Part shown: piece by piece, positions 16,701 to 24,152 of the stretch
How positions within the stretch are numbered: position 1 is the first letter of the stretch
How the letters are laid out: the number at the start of each line of letters is the position of its first letter
Assembly: GCA_910587555.1 (NCBI GenBank)
Contig: CAJULV010000012.1
Coordinates: forward strand, 16,683 to 80,682
DNA from: an uncultured Acetatifactor sp.
GTDB taxonomy: Bacteria; Bacillota; Clostridia; Lachnospirales; Lachnospiraceae
Length of the DNA: 64,000 nucleotides
Reading direction: 5' to 3'
Notes under the pieces: model-generated
Seen by the model: only the letters and a program-made list of their open reading frames with translations
The model's database searches: none
What the model was told of the DNA's origin: nothing
Translations under genes and position numbers: made by a program

Positions 16701-16986
16701 GCAGAACGGACAGGAAGCCGTGGACATGATGAGGGAATCCAGGCCCGGGTATTACCAGCTGATCCTGATGGACGTGCAGATGCCGGTAATGAACGGCTAT
16801 GAGGCAGCCAGGGCAATCCGGAGGCTGGAGAACGCGGAACTGGCATCCATCCCCATTATCGCCATGACGGCCAATGCCTTTGAGGAAGACAAAAAAGAAG
16901 CGCTGGCCTGCGGAATGAACGGTCATATCGCGAAGCCCATTGATGTGGATAATCTGTTTGAGACACTGGACAGGGCGCTGGCCTGA
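13756..16986 (+). CDS. Hybrid sensor histidine kinase with PAS domains and two receiver domains
   Basis: A 1076-residue soluble kinase without membrane helices. Residues 1-130 resemble a degenerate receiver-like fold. PAS domains follow at about 165-275 and 285-400 (FFESTINNVPNLIWYKDKNG; EALFTSIDCGVLCHS), and a third PAS-like segment at about 415-540. The H box is LSNMSHDIRTPMNAIVG with His575; N, G1 and G2 boxes follow. Receiver 1 has Asp867 (VYIVDWLLP) and receiver 2 Asp1006 (LILMDVQMP). No HPt or output domain is present, so phosphate must pass to a partner encoded elsewhere. It is preceded by its own promoter (RBS AGGAGGAGAC). The architecture matches the second hybrid kinase in this window from the H box onward. 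Confidence 0.92.
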   Translation: MYHCQVHFYLVGRSCKTFEIIKGSVPLDNFTHTFSESSQVEEKLASQADVIMMHLADMDIEESVRKSVSAKRDSAELILLAEGAEAAFLAGEFPEEGYSAFFSGVSGGQEREEACESGPECLLAAVKDIWRLPMTEGESRFRFARWQQGYKAEKDAWQNSHFFESTINNVPNLIWYKDKNGIHEKVNDSFCRTVGKTKKQVEGRGHAYIWDVEQDDPACIESEREVMSKRRTFVSEEIIKAGDSMRTLTTYKSPLYDIDGSVMGTVGVAIDVTQERAYEQEIIQKNRTLEALFTSIDCGVLCHSLDGSEIISINRAALKILGYESKEALLRDGFDMMASSVLEEDREALQESMEDLKKEGDSVSVEYRIRHKNGDILHLMGNVKLLRENGELFYQRFILDCTAQKLQEKQNERRQMELVKALSIDYNLVCYFDLDTGNGRLLRDDETERSFETFFRGDISLEESMGAYIEKSVHEEDKEMVRQESSRERIRQELGEKLQHYVNYRTVTEDGIKYFQVKAVRAGEWGEDYGIVLGFRSVDDEIRSEMEQKRLLEDALLQANRASKAKSVFLSNMSHDIRTPMNAIVGFTALAITHIDHREQVEEYLKKIMTSGNHLLSLINDVLDMSRIESGKIHLDEKPCSLPDILHGLRNILQADINAKQLELYMDAVDVWDEGIYCDKLRLNQVLLNLLSNSVKYTGAGGIVSMRVTEKPGAPEGYANYEFVIKDNGIGMSEAFVEHIFEPFEREENSTISGIQGTGLGMAITKNIVDMMNGTISVKSEPGVGTEFRTAFTFKLHAASKESHAIAELKNCRALVVDDDFNTCDSVSYMLQQIGMRAEWTLSGKEAVLRTHQALMRGDSYSVYIVDWLLPDMNGVEVTRRIRKEMGENVSVIVLTAYDWSDIEEEAKEAGVTAFCSKPLFLSELRSCLQSAINAEEKDEEEKVTHTVRHHSGRILLAEDVILNQEIAVTILEDAGFTTEIAQNGQEAVDMMRESRPGYYQLILMDVQMPVMNGYEAARAIRRLENAELASIPIIAMTANAFEEDKKEALACGMNGHIAKPIDVDNLFETLDRALA

Positions 16987-17041
16987 AAGCCCCGCGGCTG
17001 TTCTTCGTGTGTCTTTTTATCAAAATTTAATGGGAAAGTGA

Positions 17042-17070
17042 TTGCAAATAGACAAGGACTATGCTAAACT
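17042..17070 (+). promoter_or_regulatory. Promoter of the butyryl-CoA operon
   Basis: TTGCAA (17042-17047), 17-base spacer, TAAACT (17065-17070), upstream of thl. Transcription would begin close to 17077, directly before a Rex-like palindrome. Confidence 0.55.
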
Positions 17071-17081
17071 AGAAACAGTCA

Positions 17082-17101
17082 TTGTGATAAAAAAATAACA
17101 A
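17082..17101. promoter_or_regulatory. Imperfect Rex-like palindrome at the start of the butyryl-CoA operon
   Basis: TTGTGA and TAACAA are arranged as inverted halves around an eight-base A/T core. The clostridial Rex site is TTGTTA-N6-TAACAA; here the spacing is two bases longer and one base differs, so binding is doubtful. Its position overlapping the likely transcription start is where a redox repressor of butyrate genes would act. Confidence 0.35.
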
Positions 17102-17133
17102 TCATTACAAAACATTTTTTGGAGGGAAAACAA

Positions 17134-18318
17134 ATGGCAAAGAAAGTAGTTTTGGCCGGTGCATGCCGTACCGCAATCGGTACTATGGGCGGCACACTGA
17201 GCACCACACCTGCAGCGGATCTGGGAGCTGTCGTGATCAAGGAAGCCCTGAACAGGGCGGGAGTAAAGCCCGAAGACGTAGATCAGGTCTACATGGGCTG
17301 TGTTATCCAGGCAGCGCAGGGACAGAACGTGGCCCGTCAGTCTTCCATCAAGGCTGGTCTTCCCATCGAAGTGCCTGCCGTTACCATGAACGTTGTCTGC
17401 GGTTCCGGGCTGAACTGTGTGAACCAGGCGGCACAGATGATCATGGCGGGGGATGCCGACGTGGTAGTGGCCGGCGGTATGGAGAACATGTCCATGGCGC
17501 CTTACGCGATTCCTCAGGCCCGTTACGGTTACAGGATGAACAACGGCACACTGGTGGATACCATGATCAAGGATGCCCTCTGGGACGCTTTTAATGATTA
17601 TCATATGATTACCACTGCAGACAATATCTGTCGTGAGTGGAATCTGACCCGCGAGGAACTTGACGAGTTCGCACTCAAGAGCCAGCAGAAGGCGGAAGCG
17701 GCACAGAAGTCCGGTGCTTTTGACGCCGAGATCGTTCCCGTTATGGTGAAGAAAAAGAAAGAGACAATCGAATTCAAGGTAGACGAAGGACCCCGTGCAG
17801 GTTCCACCATCGAAGGACTTGCAAAGCTGCGCCCCATCAATAAGGACGGCTTTGTAACCGCCGGCAATGCTTCCGGTATCAATGACGGCGCGGCTGCCGT
17901 TGTTGTCATGAGCGAGGAGAAGGCAAAGGAACTGGGCGTGAAGCCCATGGCTACATTCGTTGCAGGCGCGCTTGCAGGCGTTCGTCCCGAAGTTATGGGT
18001 ATCGGACCCGTGGCATCCACGAAGAAGGTTCTGGCGAAAACCGGCATGAAGATTGAGGATTTCGATATTATCGAGGCTAACGAGGCATTTGCGGCGCAGT
18101 CCGTTGCGGTGGGCAAGGACCTGGGTATTGATGTGGACAGACAGCTGAATCCCAACGGCGGCGCCATCGCGCTGGGACATCCCGTAGGTGCTTCCGGATG
18201 CCGTATCCTGGTAACCCTGCTTCACGAGATGCGGGCGAAGGGCGCGAAGACCGGTCTTGCGACCCTGTGCATCGGCGGCGGTATGGGCTGCTCCACGATT
18301 GTGAAGATTGAGGACTAA
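17134..18318 (+). CDS. thl: Acetyl-CoA acetyltransferase (thiolase)
   Basis: A 394-residue biosynthetic thiolase that condenses two acetyl-CoA to acetoacetyl-CoA, the first step to butyryl-CoA. The acyl-accepting Cys89 lies in NVVCGSG; the catalytic His is in NPNGGAIALGHPVGASG and the second Cys in CIGGGMGCST. ATG 17134 follows GGAGGGAAAACAA; a frame-extended start at 17119 sits inside that site. It heads an operon thl-crt-hbd-bcd-etfB-etfA, which makes butyryl-CoA with electron bifurcation to ferredoxin. The final butyrate-releasing gene (CoA transferase or kinase) is not in the window. Confidence 0.97.
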   Translation: MAKKVVLAGACRTAIGTMGGTLSTTPAADLGAVVIKEALNRAGVKPEDVDQVYMGCVIQAAQGQNVARQSSIKAGLPIEVPAVTMNVVCGSGLNCVNQAAQMIMAGDADVVVAGGMENMSMAPYAIPQARYGYRMNNGTLVDTMIKDALWDAFNDYHMITTADNICREWNLTREELDEFALKSQQKAEAAQKSGAFDAEIVPVMVKKKKETIEFKVDEGPRAGSTIEGLAKLRPINKDGFVTAGNASGINDGAAAVVVMSEEKAKELGVKPMATFVAGALAGVRPEVMGIGPVASTKKVLAKTGMKIEDFDIIEANEAFAAQSVAVGKDLGIDVDRQLNPNGGAIALGHPVGASGCRILVTLLHEMRAKGAKTGLATLCIGGGMGCSTIVKIED

Positions 18319-18338
18319 GGTTTCAGTTTCAGGAAGGG

Positions 18339-18368
18339 TGCTTCCGGACGGTCTTGCTCTCCGGAAGC
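18339..18368 (+). other. Hairpin in the thl-crt spacer
   Basis: GCTTCCGG and CCGGAAGC form an eight-base-pair stem around a 14-base loop, 20 bases after the thl stop. No T-tract follows, so it is more likely a processing or mRNA-stabilising hairpin than a terminator. The rest of this 206-base spacer ends in a small TGTGC/GCGCA hairpin before the crt ribosome binding site. Confidence 0.45.
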
Positions 18369-18524
18369 CGAAAAAGGGAGAATGGCTCTGGCATTGAGGC
18401 ATTCTTTCTTTGATGAAGACAGCATTTTATAAAAAGTTCGTAGATGAAAGATACATAGGAAACTGGAAAACAGAACAGCAGGATTGATTGGCATGTGTGC
18501 TGAAGCGCACAAGGAGGTGTAAAC

Positions 18525-19310
18525 ATGGAATTTATATTGTATGAGCAGAAAGGGGCGTATGCCGTTATCACCATTAACCGTGAGAAGGCGCTGAACGCAC
18601 TGAACTCTGCCGTGCTGGATGAACTGGACAAAACGCTGGACGCAGTGGATCTGGAGACGGTACGCTGCCTGATTCTCACCGGGGCAGGACAGAAGTCTTT
18701 TGTTGCCGGTGCTGACATCGGAGAGATGAGTACGCTGACAAAGGCGGAAGGAGAGGCTTTCGGCAAGAAGGGAAATGATGTCTTCCGCAAGCTGGAAACA
18801 TTCCCCATTCCGGTGATTGCTGCCGTGAACGGGTTTGCATTGGGCGGCGGCTGTGAGATCTCCATGAGCTGCGATATCCGGATATGTTCCGATAACGCGG
18901 TATTCGGCCAGCCGGAGGTAGGCCTGGGCATCACACCCGGCTTCGGGGGCACTCAGAGGCTGGCACGCCTGGTAGGGTCCGGCATGGCGAAGCAGTTGAT
19001 CTATACCGCGCGCAATATTAAGGCCGACGAAGCATATAGGATTGGGCTGGTGAACGCGGTTTATTCCCAGGAGGAACTGCTGCCCGCGGCGGAGAAGATG
19101 GCGGCAGGCATCGCAAAGAACGCACCCATCGCCGTGCGCAACTGCAAAAAGGCAATCAACGACGGCCTGGATGTCAATATGGACGAGGCAATTGTAATCG
19201 AAGAGAAGCTTTTCGGCGACTGCTTCGAGACGGAGGATCAGAAGTACGGTATGGCTTTCTTCCTTGACAAGAATAAGGAGAAGGTGAAAGAGCCGTTCCA
19301 GAACAGATAA
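18525..19310 (+). CDS. crt: 3-hydroxybutyryl-CoA dehydratase (crotonase)
   Basis: A 261-residue enoyl-CoA hydratase that converts 3-hydroxybutyryl-CoA to crotonyl-CoA. The oxyanion-hole stretch is AGADIGEMS (about 63-71), and the two catalytic glutamates lie in ALGGGCEISMSCDIRI and FGQPEVGLGITPGFGGTQRL. AAGGAGGTG precedes the ATG. It is second in the butyryl-CoA operon, separated from thl by 206 bases and from hbd by 59. Length and motifs are standard for the clostridial Crt group. Confidence 0.96.
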   Translation: MEFILYEQKGAYAVITINREKALNALNSAVLDELDKTLDAVDLETVRCLILTGAGQKSFVAGADIGEMSTLTKAEGEAFGKKGNDVFRKLETFPIPVIAAVNGFALGGGCEISMSCDIRICSDNAVFGQPEVGLGITPGFGGTQRLARLVGSGMAKQLIYTARNIKADEAYRIGLVNAVYSQEELLPAAEKMAAGIAKNAPIAVRNCKKAINDGLDVNMDEAIVIEEKLFGDCFETEDQKYGMAFFLDKNKEKVKEPFQNR

Positions 19311-19369
19311 GCAGAAATCTCTTTCCATGAAGAGAGAAACTGCCTGATAAAGATAAGGAGGAGTTTTCA

Positions 19370-20212
19370 ATGAAAGTAGGTATTATCGGTGCAGGCACAA
19401 TGGGAGCCGGAATTGCACAGGCATTTGCCATGACGGATGGCTATGAAGTATGTTTATGCGACATCAAACAGGAGTTCGCTGACGGCGGTAAGGCCAGAAT
19501 TCTGAAGAACCTGAATTTCCTTGTAAGCAAGGAGAAAATGACGCAGGAGAAGGCTGACGCCATATCCGCGAAGGTTGTTACCGGCCTGAAGGACATCTGC
19601 ACTGACTGCGATCTTGTAATCGAGGTTGCGCCCGAGAACATGCAGATTAAGAAGACCACCTTCAAGGAGCTTCAGGAAATCGTGAAGCCCGAGTGCATCT
19701 TTGCCACCAATACATCATCCCTTTCCATCACAGAGATCGGTGCCGGACTTGACAGGCCCATGATCGGCATGCATTTCTTCAATCCGGCAGACCGGATGAA
19801 GCTGGTGGAAGTGATTGCCGGCGCAAATACGCCTGATGATCTGGTAGAGAAGATCAAGGGCATTGCGGCAGAGATTGGCAAGACCCCTGTGGAAGTAAAA
19901 GAAGCTCCCGGCTTTGTGGTAAACAGGATTCTGATCCCCATGATCAATGAAGCAATCGGCATTTATGCGGAAGGCATTGCCAGCGTGGAGGATATCGATA
20001 CCGCCATGAAGCTTGGCGCATCCCATCCCATGGGACCGCTGGCCCTGGGCGATCTGGTTGGCCTGGACATTGTGCTTGCCATCATGGAAGTGCTGCAGAA
20101 TGAGACCGGCGACTCCAAGTACCGTCCTCATCCCCTGCTCCGCAAGATGGTACGTGCAGGCAAGCTGGGCAAGAAGACCGGCGTAGGTTTCTATGACTAC
20201 AGCAAGAAATAG
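19370..20212 (+). CDS. hbd: 3-hydroxybutyryl-CoA dehydrogenase
   Basis: A 280-residue enzyme that reduces acetoacetyl-CoA to 3-hydroxybutyryl-CoA. The Rossmann motif GAGTMGAGIAQAFA is at residues 7-20. Catalytic motifs are FATNTSSLSIT, GMHFFNPADRMKLVEVI (with the active His) and GFVVNRILIPMINEA. The C-terminal dimer domain ends with GKKTGVGFYDYSKK. AAGGAGGAG precedes the ATG. Third in the operon. Confidence 0.97.
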   Translation: MKVGIIGAGTMGAGIAQAFAMTDGYEVCLCDIKQEFADGGKARILKNLNFLVSKEKMTQEKADAISAKVVTGLKDICTDCDLVIEVAPENMQIKKTTFKELQEIVKPECIFATNTSSLSITEIGAGLDRPMIGMHFFNPADRMKLVEVIAGANTPDDLVEKIKGIAAEIGKTPVEVKEAPGFVVNRILIPMINEAIGIYAEGIASVEDIDTAMKLGASHPMGPLALGDLVGLDIVLAIMEVLQNETGDSKYRPHPLLRKMVRAGKLGKKTGVGFYDYSKK

Positions 20213-20244
20213 GCCTTTGCCGGCAGGAAATAAGAAGTAAACAG

Positions 20245-20287
20245 ATACGGAATCGCTACATTGACAGACCGGGTGGTGATTCCGTAT
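20245..20287 (+). other. Hairpin in the hbd-bcd spacer
   Basis: ATACGGAATC (20245-20254) pairs with GATTCCGTAT (20278-20287), ten perfect base pairs with a 23-base loop. A second small stem (TGCAT/ATGCA) follows near 20295. There is no T-tract. It could tune the mRNA ratio between hbd and bcd-etf. Confidence 0.5.
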
Positions 20288-20381
20288 GCTGTGCATGCGT
20301 GGATGCACGGCTTGCAGGTTGGCGGTTATAACTGTTATTTTCCCAGATATTAGATAATGTATAGATGGAGGAATGGAAATC

Positions 20382-21533
20382 ATGGATTTTACATTGCGAA
20401 AAGAACATGAAATGGCACGTACCCTTTTCAGGGATTTTGCCGAAAAGGAAGTAAAGCCTCTGGCTCAGGAGGTGGACGAAACTGAAGAATTCCCCAGAGG
20501 AACCGCGGAGAAGATGGCGAAGAACGGTTTCCTGGGCATTCCTGTTCCCAAGGAGTACGGCGGACAGGGCTGCGATCCCTTAACGTATGTTATGTGTGTG
20601 GAGGAACTCTCCAAGGTATGCGGCACCACAGGCGTTATCGTTTCCGCACATACTTCACTGTGCTGCGATCCGATTATGACTTTCGGAACGGAAGAGCAGA
20701 AGCAGAAGTACCTGGTTCCCCTTGCGAAGGGTGAAAAGCTGGGCGCATTCGGCCTGACAGAGCCTGGTGCGGGTACGGACGCACAGGGACAGCAGACCAA
20801 GGCAGTAGCGGACGGAGATGACTATATCATCAACGGCTCCAAGATTTTCATTACCAACGGTAAGGAAGCGGATGTGTATGTCATTTTTGCCGTGACGGGA
20901 ATGATTGAGAAGAGAGGCAGAAAGATTAAGGAAATTACCGCCTTTATCGTAGAGAAAGGGACTCCCGGCTTCACTTTCGGTACCAAGGAGAAGAAGATGG
21001 GTATCCGTGGTTCCTCTACTTATGAGTTGATCTTCACAGACTGCCGCGTTCCCAAGGAGAATATGCTGGGTAAGCTGGGACAGGGCTTCAAGATTGCCAT
21101 GCATACCCTGGACGGCGGACGTATCGGTATCGCCGCACAGGCGCTGGGCATTGCTGAGGGCGCCCTGGAGAGAACCATCGCCTACACCAAAGAGAGAAAG
21201 CAGTTCGGCAAGCCCATCGCGGCATTGCAGAACACCCAGTTCCAGCTGGCAGACATGGCTACCAAGGTACAGGCTGCACAGCTTCTGGTGTACAAGGCTG
21301 CCATGGCCAAGGCTACCCAGAAAGAGTATGGCTTTGAGGCTGCACAGGCCAAGCTTTATGCGGCAGAGGTTGCTATGGAGGTTACCACAAAGGCTGTTCA
21401 GCTGCACGGCGGCTATGGCTATACAAGAGAGTATGACGTGGAGCGTATGATGCGCGATGCCAAGATCACGGAGATCTACGAAGGTACCAGCGAAGTACAG
21501 CGCATGGTTATCAGTGCTGCATTGTTGAAGTAG
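20382..21533 (+). CDS. bcd: Butyryl-CoA dehydrogenase
   Basis: A 383-residue acyl-CoA dehydrogenase that reduces crotonyl-CoA to butyryl-CoA. With EtfAB it couples this to ferredoxin reduction by NADH. FAD- and substrate-binding motifs are AFGLTEPGAGTDA, FITNGKEADVYVIFA and RIGIAAQALGIAEGALE, and the catalytic base is the Glu of EIYEGTSEVQRMVI near the C-terminus. ATG 20382 has GGAGGA upstream; the ATG nine bases earlier is too close to it. The spacer to etfB is 310 bases, unusually long for this gene pair. Confidence 0.97.
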   Translation: MDFTLRKEHEMARTLFRDFAEKEVKPLAQEVDETEEFPRGTAEKMAKNGFLGIPVPKEYGGQGCDPLTYVMCVEELSKVCGTTGVIVSAHTSLCCDPIMTFGTEEQKQKYLVPLAKGEKLGAFGLTEPGAGTDAQGQQTKAVADGDDYIINGSKIFITNGKEADVYVIFAVTGMIEKRGRKIKEITAFIVEKGTPGFTFGTKEKKMGIRGSSTYELIFTDCRVPKENMLGKLGQGFKIAMHTLDGGRIGIAAQALGIAEGALERTIAYTKERKQFGKPIAALQNTQFQLADMATKVQAAQLLVYKAAMAKATQKEYGFEAAQAKLYAAEVAMEVTTKAVQLHGGYGYTREYDVERMMRDAKITEIYEGTSEVQRMVISAALLK

Positions 21534-21586
21534 TATTGCTGATGATTCATGTTCCGGAGGGGAAATGCGTTTTGCGGGAATACCTT

Positions 21587-21771
21587 CCACTGTATAGGCG
21601 TGGCAGGTTGCTGGTTATGCAGAGGGCGGCGTTTTCATGGAGAGGGCAATCCGCAGTATAGGCGTGGGAATGCCATACAGGCGGACAAAGCCTTCATGAG
21701 GAGAGCCATCCGCAGTATGGGTGTGGCAGGGCGGCCGGTTATACAGAGGGGCTGCGTTTTCCCGCGGAGGG
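21587..21771 (+). repeat. Three imperfect ~60-bp tandem repeats in the bcd-etfB spacer
   Basis: The core CCGCAGTATRGGYGTGG, or its variant CCACTGTATAGGCGTGG, begins near 21587, 21651 and 21710. Units two and three also share the preceding TTCATG...GAG...GC(A/C)AT. Units one and three share a further 40 bases (GGTTAT(G/A)CAGAGGG and GCGTTTTC). The repeats carry no coherent reading frame. The remaining spacer (21534-21586 and 21772-21843) is featureless apart from the etfB ribosome binding site. Confidence 0.6.
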
Positions 21772-21843
21772 TGCTTCGGCGGCATGAAATTCCGAGAAAG
21801 CAATGAATTCACATGAAAATAGAAAATAAGGAGTGAAAATACA

Positions 21844-22626
21844 ATGAAAGTTGTTGTTTGTATTAAGCAGGTTCCCGATACCAAGGGCGGCGTAAAGTTC
21901 AATCCCGACGGTACACTGGACAGAGCTGCGATGATGACCATTATGAATCCTGATGACAAGGCAGGACTGGAGGCGGCACTCAGATTAAAGGATCAGTACG
22001 GCGCGGAAGTTACGGTTCTGACCATGGGACTTCCCAAGGCGGAGGATGTGCTGCGCGAGGCTATGGCCATGGGCGCTGACAAGGGTGTCCTGGTGACTGA
22101 CAGAGTGCTGGGCGGCGCAGATACCTGGGCTACTTCCCAGACACTGGCAGGTGCGCTGCGCAATATGGAGTATGACCTGATCATCACCGGACGTCAGGCA
22201 ATCGACGGCGATACCGCACAGGTAGGACCTCAGATTTCCGAGCATCTGAATATTCCGGTTATCTCCTATGCACAGAATCTGAAGATCGAAGGCGACAGCG
22301 TTATCGTAGAGCGTCAGTATGACGACAGATATCATGTGCTGAAGGCTAAAATGCCCTGCCTGATTACAGCTCTGGCAGAGCTTAACGAGCCCAGATACAT
22401 GACACCCGGCGGAATCTTTGATGCCTGCAAGGCAGAGATTACCGTATGGGGAAGAGCGGATCTGAAGGATGTGGAAGACTCCAACCTGGGCCTGAAGGGT
22501 TCCCCTACCCAGATTGCAAAGGCTTCCGATAAGGTAAGGAAGGGCGCCGGCGAGAAGGTAACCCTGGATCCCGCAGAAGCTGTTGACTACATTGTTGACA
22601 AGCTGAAAGTGAAGCATGTGATTTAA
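21844..22626 (+). CDS. etfB: Electron transfer flavoprotein beta subunit
   Basis: A 260-residue EtfB that starts MKVVVCIKQVPDTKGGVKFNPDGTLDR and carries the family signature around ADTWATSQTLAGALRNMEYDLIITGRQAIDGDTAQVGPQISEHL. It binds the bifurcating FAD in the clostridial Bcd-EtfAB complex. The ribosome binding site is AAGGAGTG. The next gene, etfA, is normally only a few bases away; here 163 bases with a nested hairpin element separate them. Confidence 0.97.
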   Translation: MKVVVCIKQVPDTKGGVKFNPDGTLDRAAMMTIMNPDDKAGLEAALRLKDQYGAEVTVLTMGLPKAEDVLREAMAMGADKGVLVTDRVLGGADTWATSQTLAGALRNMEYDLIITGRQAIDGDTAQVGPQISEHLNIPVISYAQNLKIEGDSVIVERQYDDRYHVLKAKMPCLITALAELNEPRYMTPGGIFDACKAEITVWGRADLKDVEDSNLGLKGSPTQIAKASDKVRKGAGEKVTLDPAEAVDYIVDKLKVKHVI

Positions 22627-22636
22627 TTATAGATAG

Positions 22637-22783
22637 AAAATCGCAGCGTCGGAAGATGAAGTATCGAAGGCGCAAGAGAATAAATTTCATGAGTGACCAA
22701 TCGAATGAAATTTATTCTCCCAAAAGTGCGCCGAAGAGACTTCATCCTTTAGTGCCGTCGCGCAGCGACTTTAATTAGGAGGA
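22637..22783 (+). ncRNA. Structured leader element of etfA (copy C of a repeated family)
   Basis: Nested pairings fill the etfB-etfA spacer. Outer arm 22637-22648 can pair with 22761-22772 (10 of 12). GATGAAGT (22655-22662) pairs with ACTTCATC (22739-22746). GGCGCA (22669-22674) pairs with TGCGCC (22727-22732). GAGAATAAATTTCAT (22676-22690) pairs with ATGAAATTTATTCTC (22705-22719). A small hairpin GTCGC-GCA-GCGAC (22757-22769) overlaps the outer 3' arm, so the two are mutually exclusive. AGGAGG and the etfA start follow. Two further copies lie at 33.7-34.0 kb. Whether it works as RNA or as a palindromic repeat is open. Confidence 0.6.
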
Positions 22784-22789
22784 AAAACA

Positions 22790-23836
22790 ATGAATTTAGA
22801 AGAATATAAGGGCGTATATGTCTTCGCGCAGCAGGTGGACAATATCGTCAACAGCATTGCTTTTGAATTGATCGGCAAGGGCAAGGATCTGGCAGCGGAT
22901 CTTGGCACCGAGGTGACTGCTGTATTGGTAGGAAGCGATGTAAAGGGCCTGGCTGACGAACTTGCCGAGTACGGCGCAGACAAAGTAATCGTGGTTGATG
23001 ATCCCGAACTGAAAGAGTACAGGACCGAACCCTACGCACATGCACTGTCATCCGTGATCAAAGAATTTAAGCCGGAGATTTTCCTGGTAGGCGCTACCGC
23101 AATCGGACGTGATCTGGGTCCCCGTGTCTCCGCAAGGATTCATACCGGTTTGACGGCAGACTGCACCCAGCTGGATATCGGCGATTTCCCGCTGAATCCG
23201 ATTCCCGGCAAGGAGCAGAAGCACAATCAGCTGCTGATGACACGTCCCGCTTTCGGCGGCAACACCATCGCTACCATTGCCTGCCCTGATTTCCGTCCGC
23301 AGATGGCAACCGTCCGTCCCGGCGTTATGCAGAAGAAGGAGAAGCAGGCAGGGGTAAAGGCCAATGTGATTGAGTTTAATCCTGGATTTACACCCAACCA
23401 GAATTATGTGGAGATCCTGGAAGTGGTGAAGGCAGTGTCCGAGACCGTTGACATCATGGATGCGAAGATTCTGGTATCCGGCGGCCGCGGAATGGGCAAT
23501 GCCGAGAACTTCAAGATGCTGGAGGAACTGGCAGAGGTAATCGGCGGTACCGTGAGCTGCTCCCGCGCGGTTGTGGATGCAGGCTGGAAGCCCAAGGATC
23601 TGCAGGTAGGACAGACCGGTAAGACCGTCCGTCCCAATGTGTATTTTGCCATCGGTATTTCCGGCGCCATTCAGCACCTGGCAGGTATGGAAGAGTCCGA
23701 TATCATCATTGCCATCAACAAAGACGACACGGCTCCCATTTTTGATGTGGCTGACTTCGGCCTGGTGGGCGATTTGAACAAGATTGTTCCCGCCCTGACC
23801 GAGAAGCTGCGTGCGGAGATGGCAGCGAAAAACTAA
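22790..23836 (+). CDS. etfA: Electron transfer flavoprotein alpha subunit
   Basis: A 348-residue EtfA. The N-terminal domain (YKGVYVFAQQVDNIVNSIAFELIGKGKDLA) is the clostridial type, and the FAD domain has LVSGGRGMGNAENFKMLEELAEVIGG, SRAVVDAGW, VGQTGKTVRPNVYFAIGISGAIQHLAGM and IIAINKDDTAPIFDVADFGLVGDL. It partners EtfB and Bcd in electron bifurcation from NADH to ferredoxin and crotonyl-CoA. It is last in the operon; a strong terminator follows. Its translation start is directly behind the structured element described above. Confidence 0.97.
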   Translation: MNLEEYKGVYVFAQQVDNIVNSIAFELIGKGKDLAADLGTEVTAVLVGSDVKGLADELAEYGADKVIVVDDPELKEYRTEPYAHALSSVIKEFKPEIFLVGATAIGRDLGPRVSARIHTGLTADCTQLDIGDFPLNPIPGKEQKHNQLLMTRPAFGGNTIATIACPDFRPQMATVRPGVMQKKEKQAGVKANVIEFNPGFTPNQNYVEILEVVKAVSETVDIMDAKILVSGGRGMGNAENFKMLEELAEVIGGTVSCSRAVVDAGWKPKDLQVGQTGKTVRPNVYFAIGISGAIQHLAGMEESDIIIAINKDDTAPIFDVADFGLVGDLNKIVPALTEKLRAEMAAKN

Positions 23837-23856
23837 ATTCCGATAAAATAGAAATG

Positions 23857-23908
23857 AAAACCTGCAGGTCCGAAAGCCCAGCTTTACGGATTTGCGGGTT
23901 TTTCTTTT
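23857..23908 (+). terminator. Rho-independent terminator of the butyryl-CoA operon
   Basis: A 16-bp stem (23857-23872 with 23887-23902, three G-U pairs) with a 14-base loop, then a T-rich run. It lies 20 bases after the etfA stop. Confidence 0.8.
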
Positions 23909-24021
23909 TCCGCTCTGTGAGGTGCCAAGGTGCCAGGGCGATAGCATCGAGCGGCTGTACAGGCTGCGAGGACTTTCTAAAAAATTAAGAAAATGCGGCT
24001 GTATAATTTGGAGAAGAACTC

Positions 24022-24049
24022 TTGACTTTGCCAGCCTGCTTGGTATAAT
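24022..24049 (+). promoter_or_regulatory. Promoter of the Cys-cluster protein and carboxypeptidase genes
   Basis: TTGACT (24022-24027), 16-base spacer, TATAAT (24044-24049). The rest of the 23909-24152 gap shows nothing further. Confidence 0.65.
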
Positions 24050-24152
24050 TTCCATGGAATGTTAGCAGAATACTTTCGTACTGATGTGAAAGCGGGGCCT
24101 GTAAGAAAAGAAAACAGGGCAGCTTTACCATGAAAACACGATGGGGGTTGAA

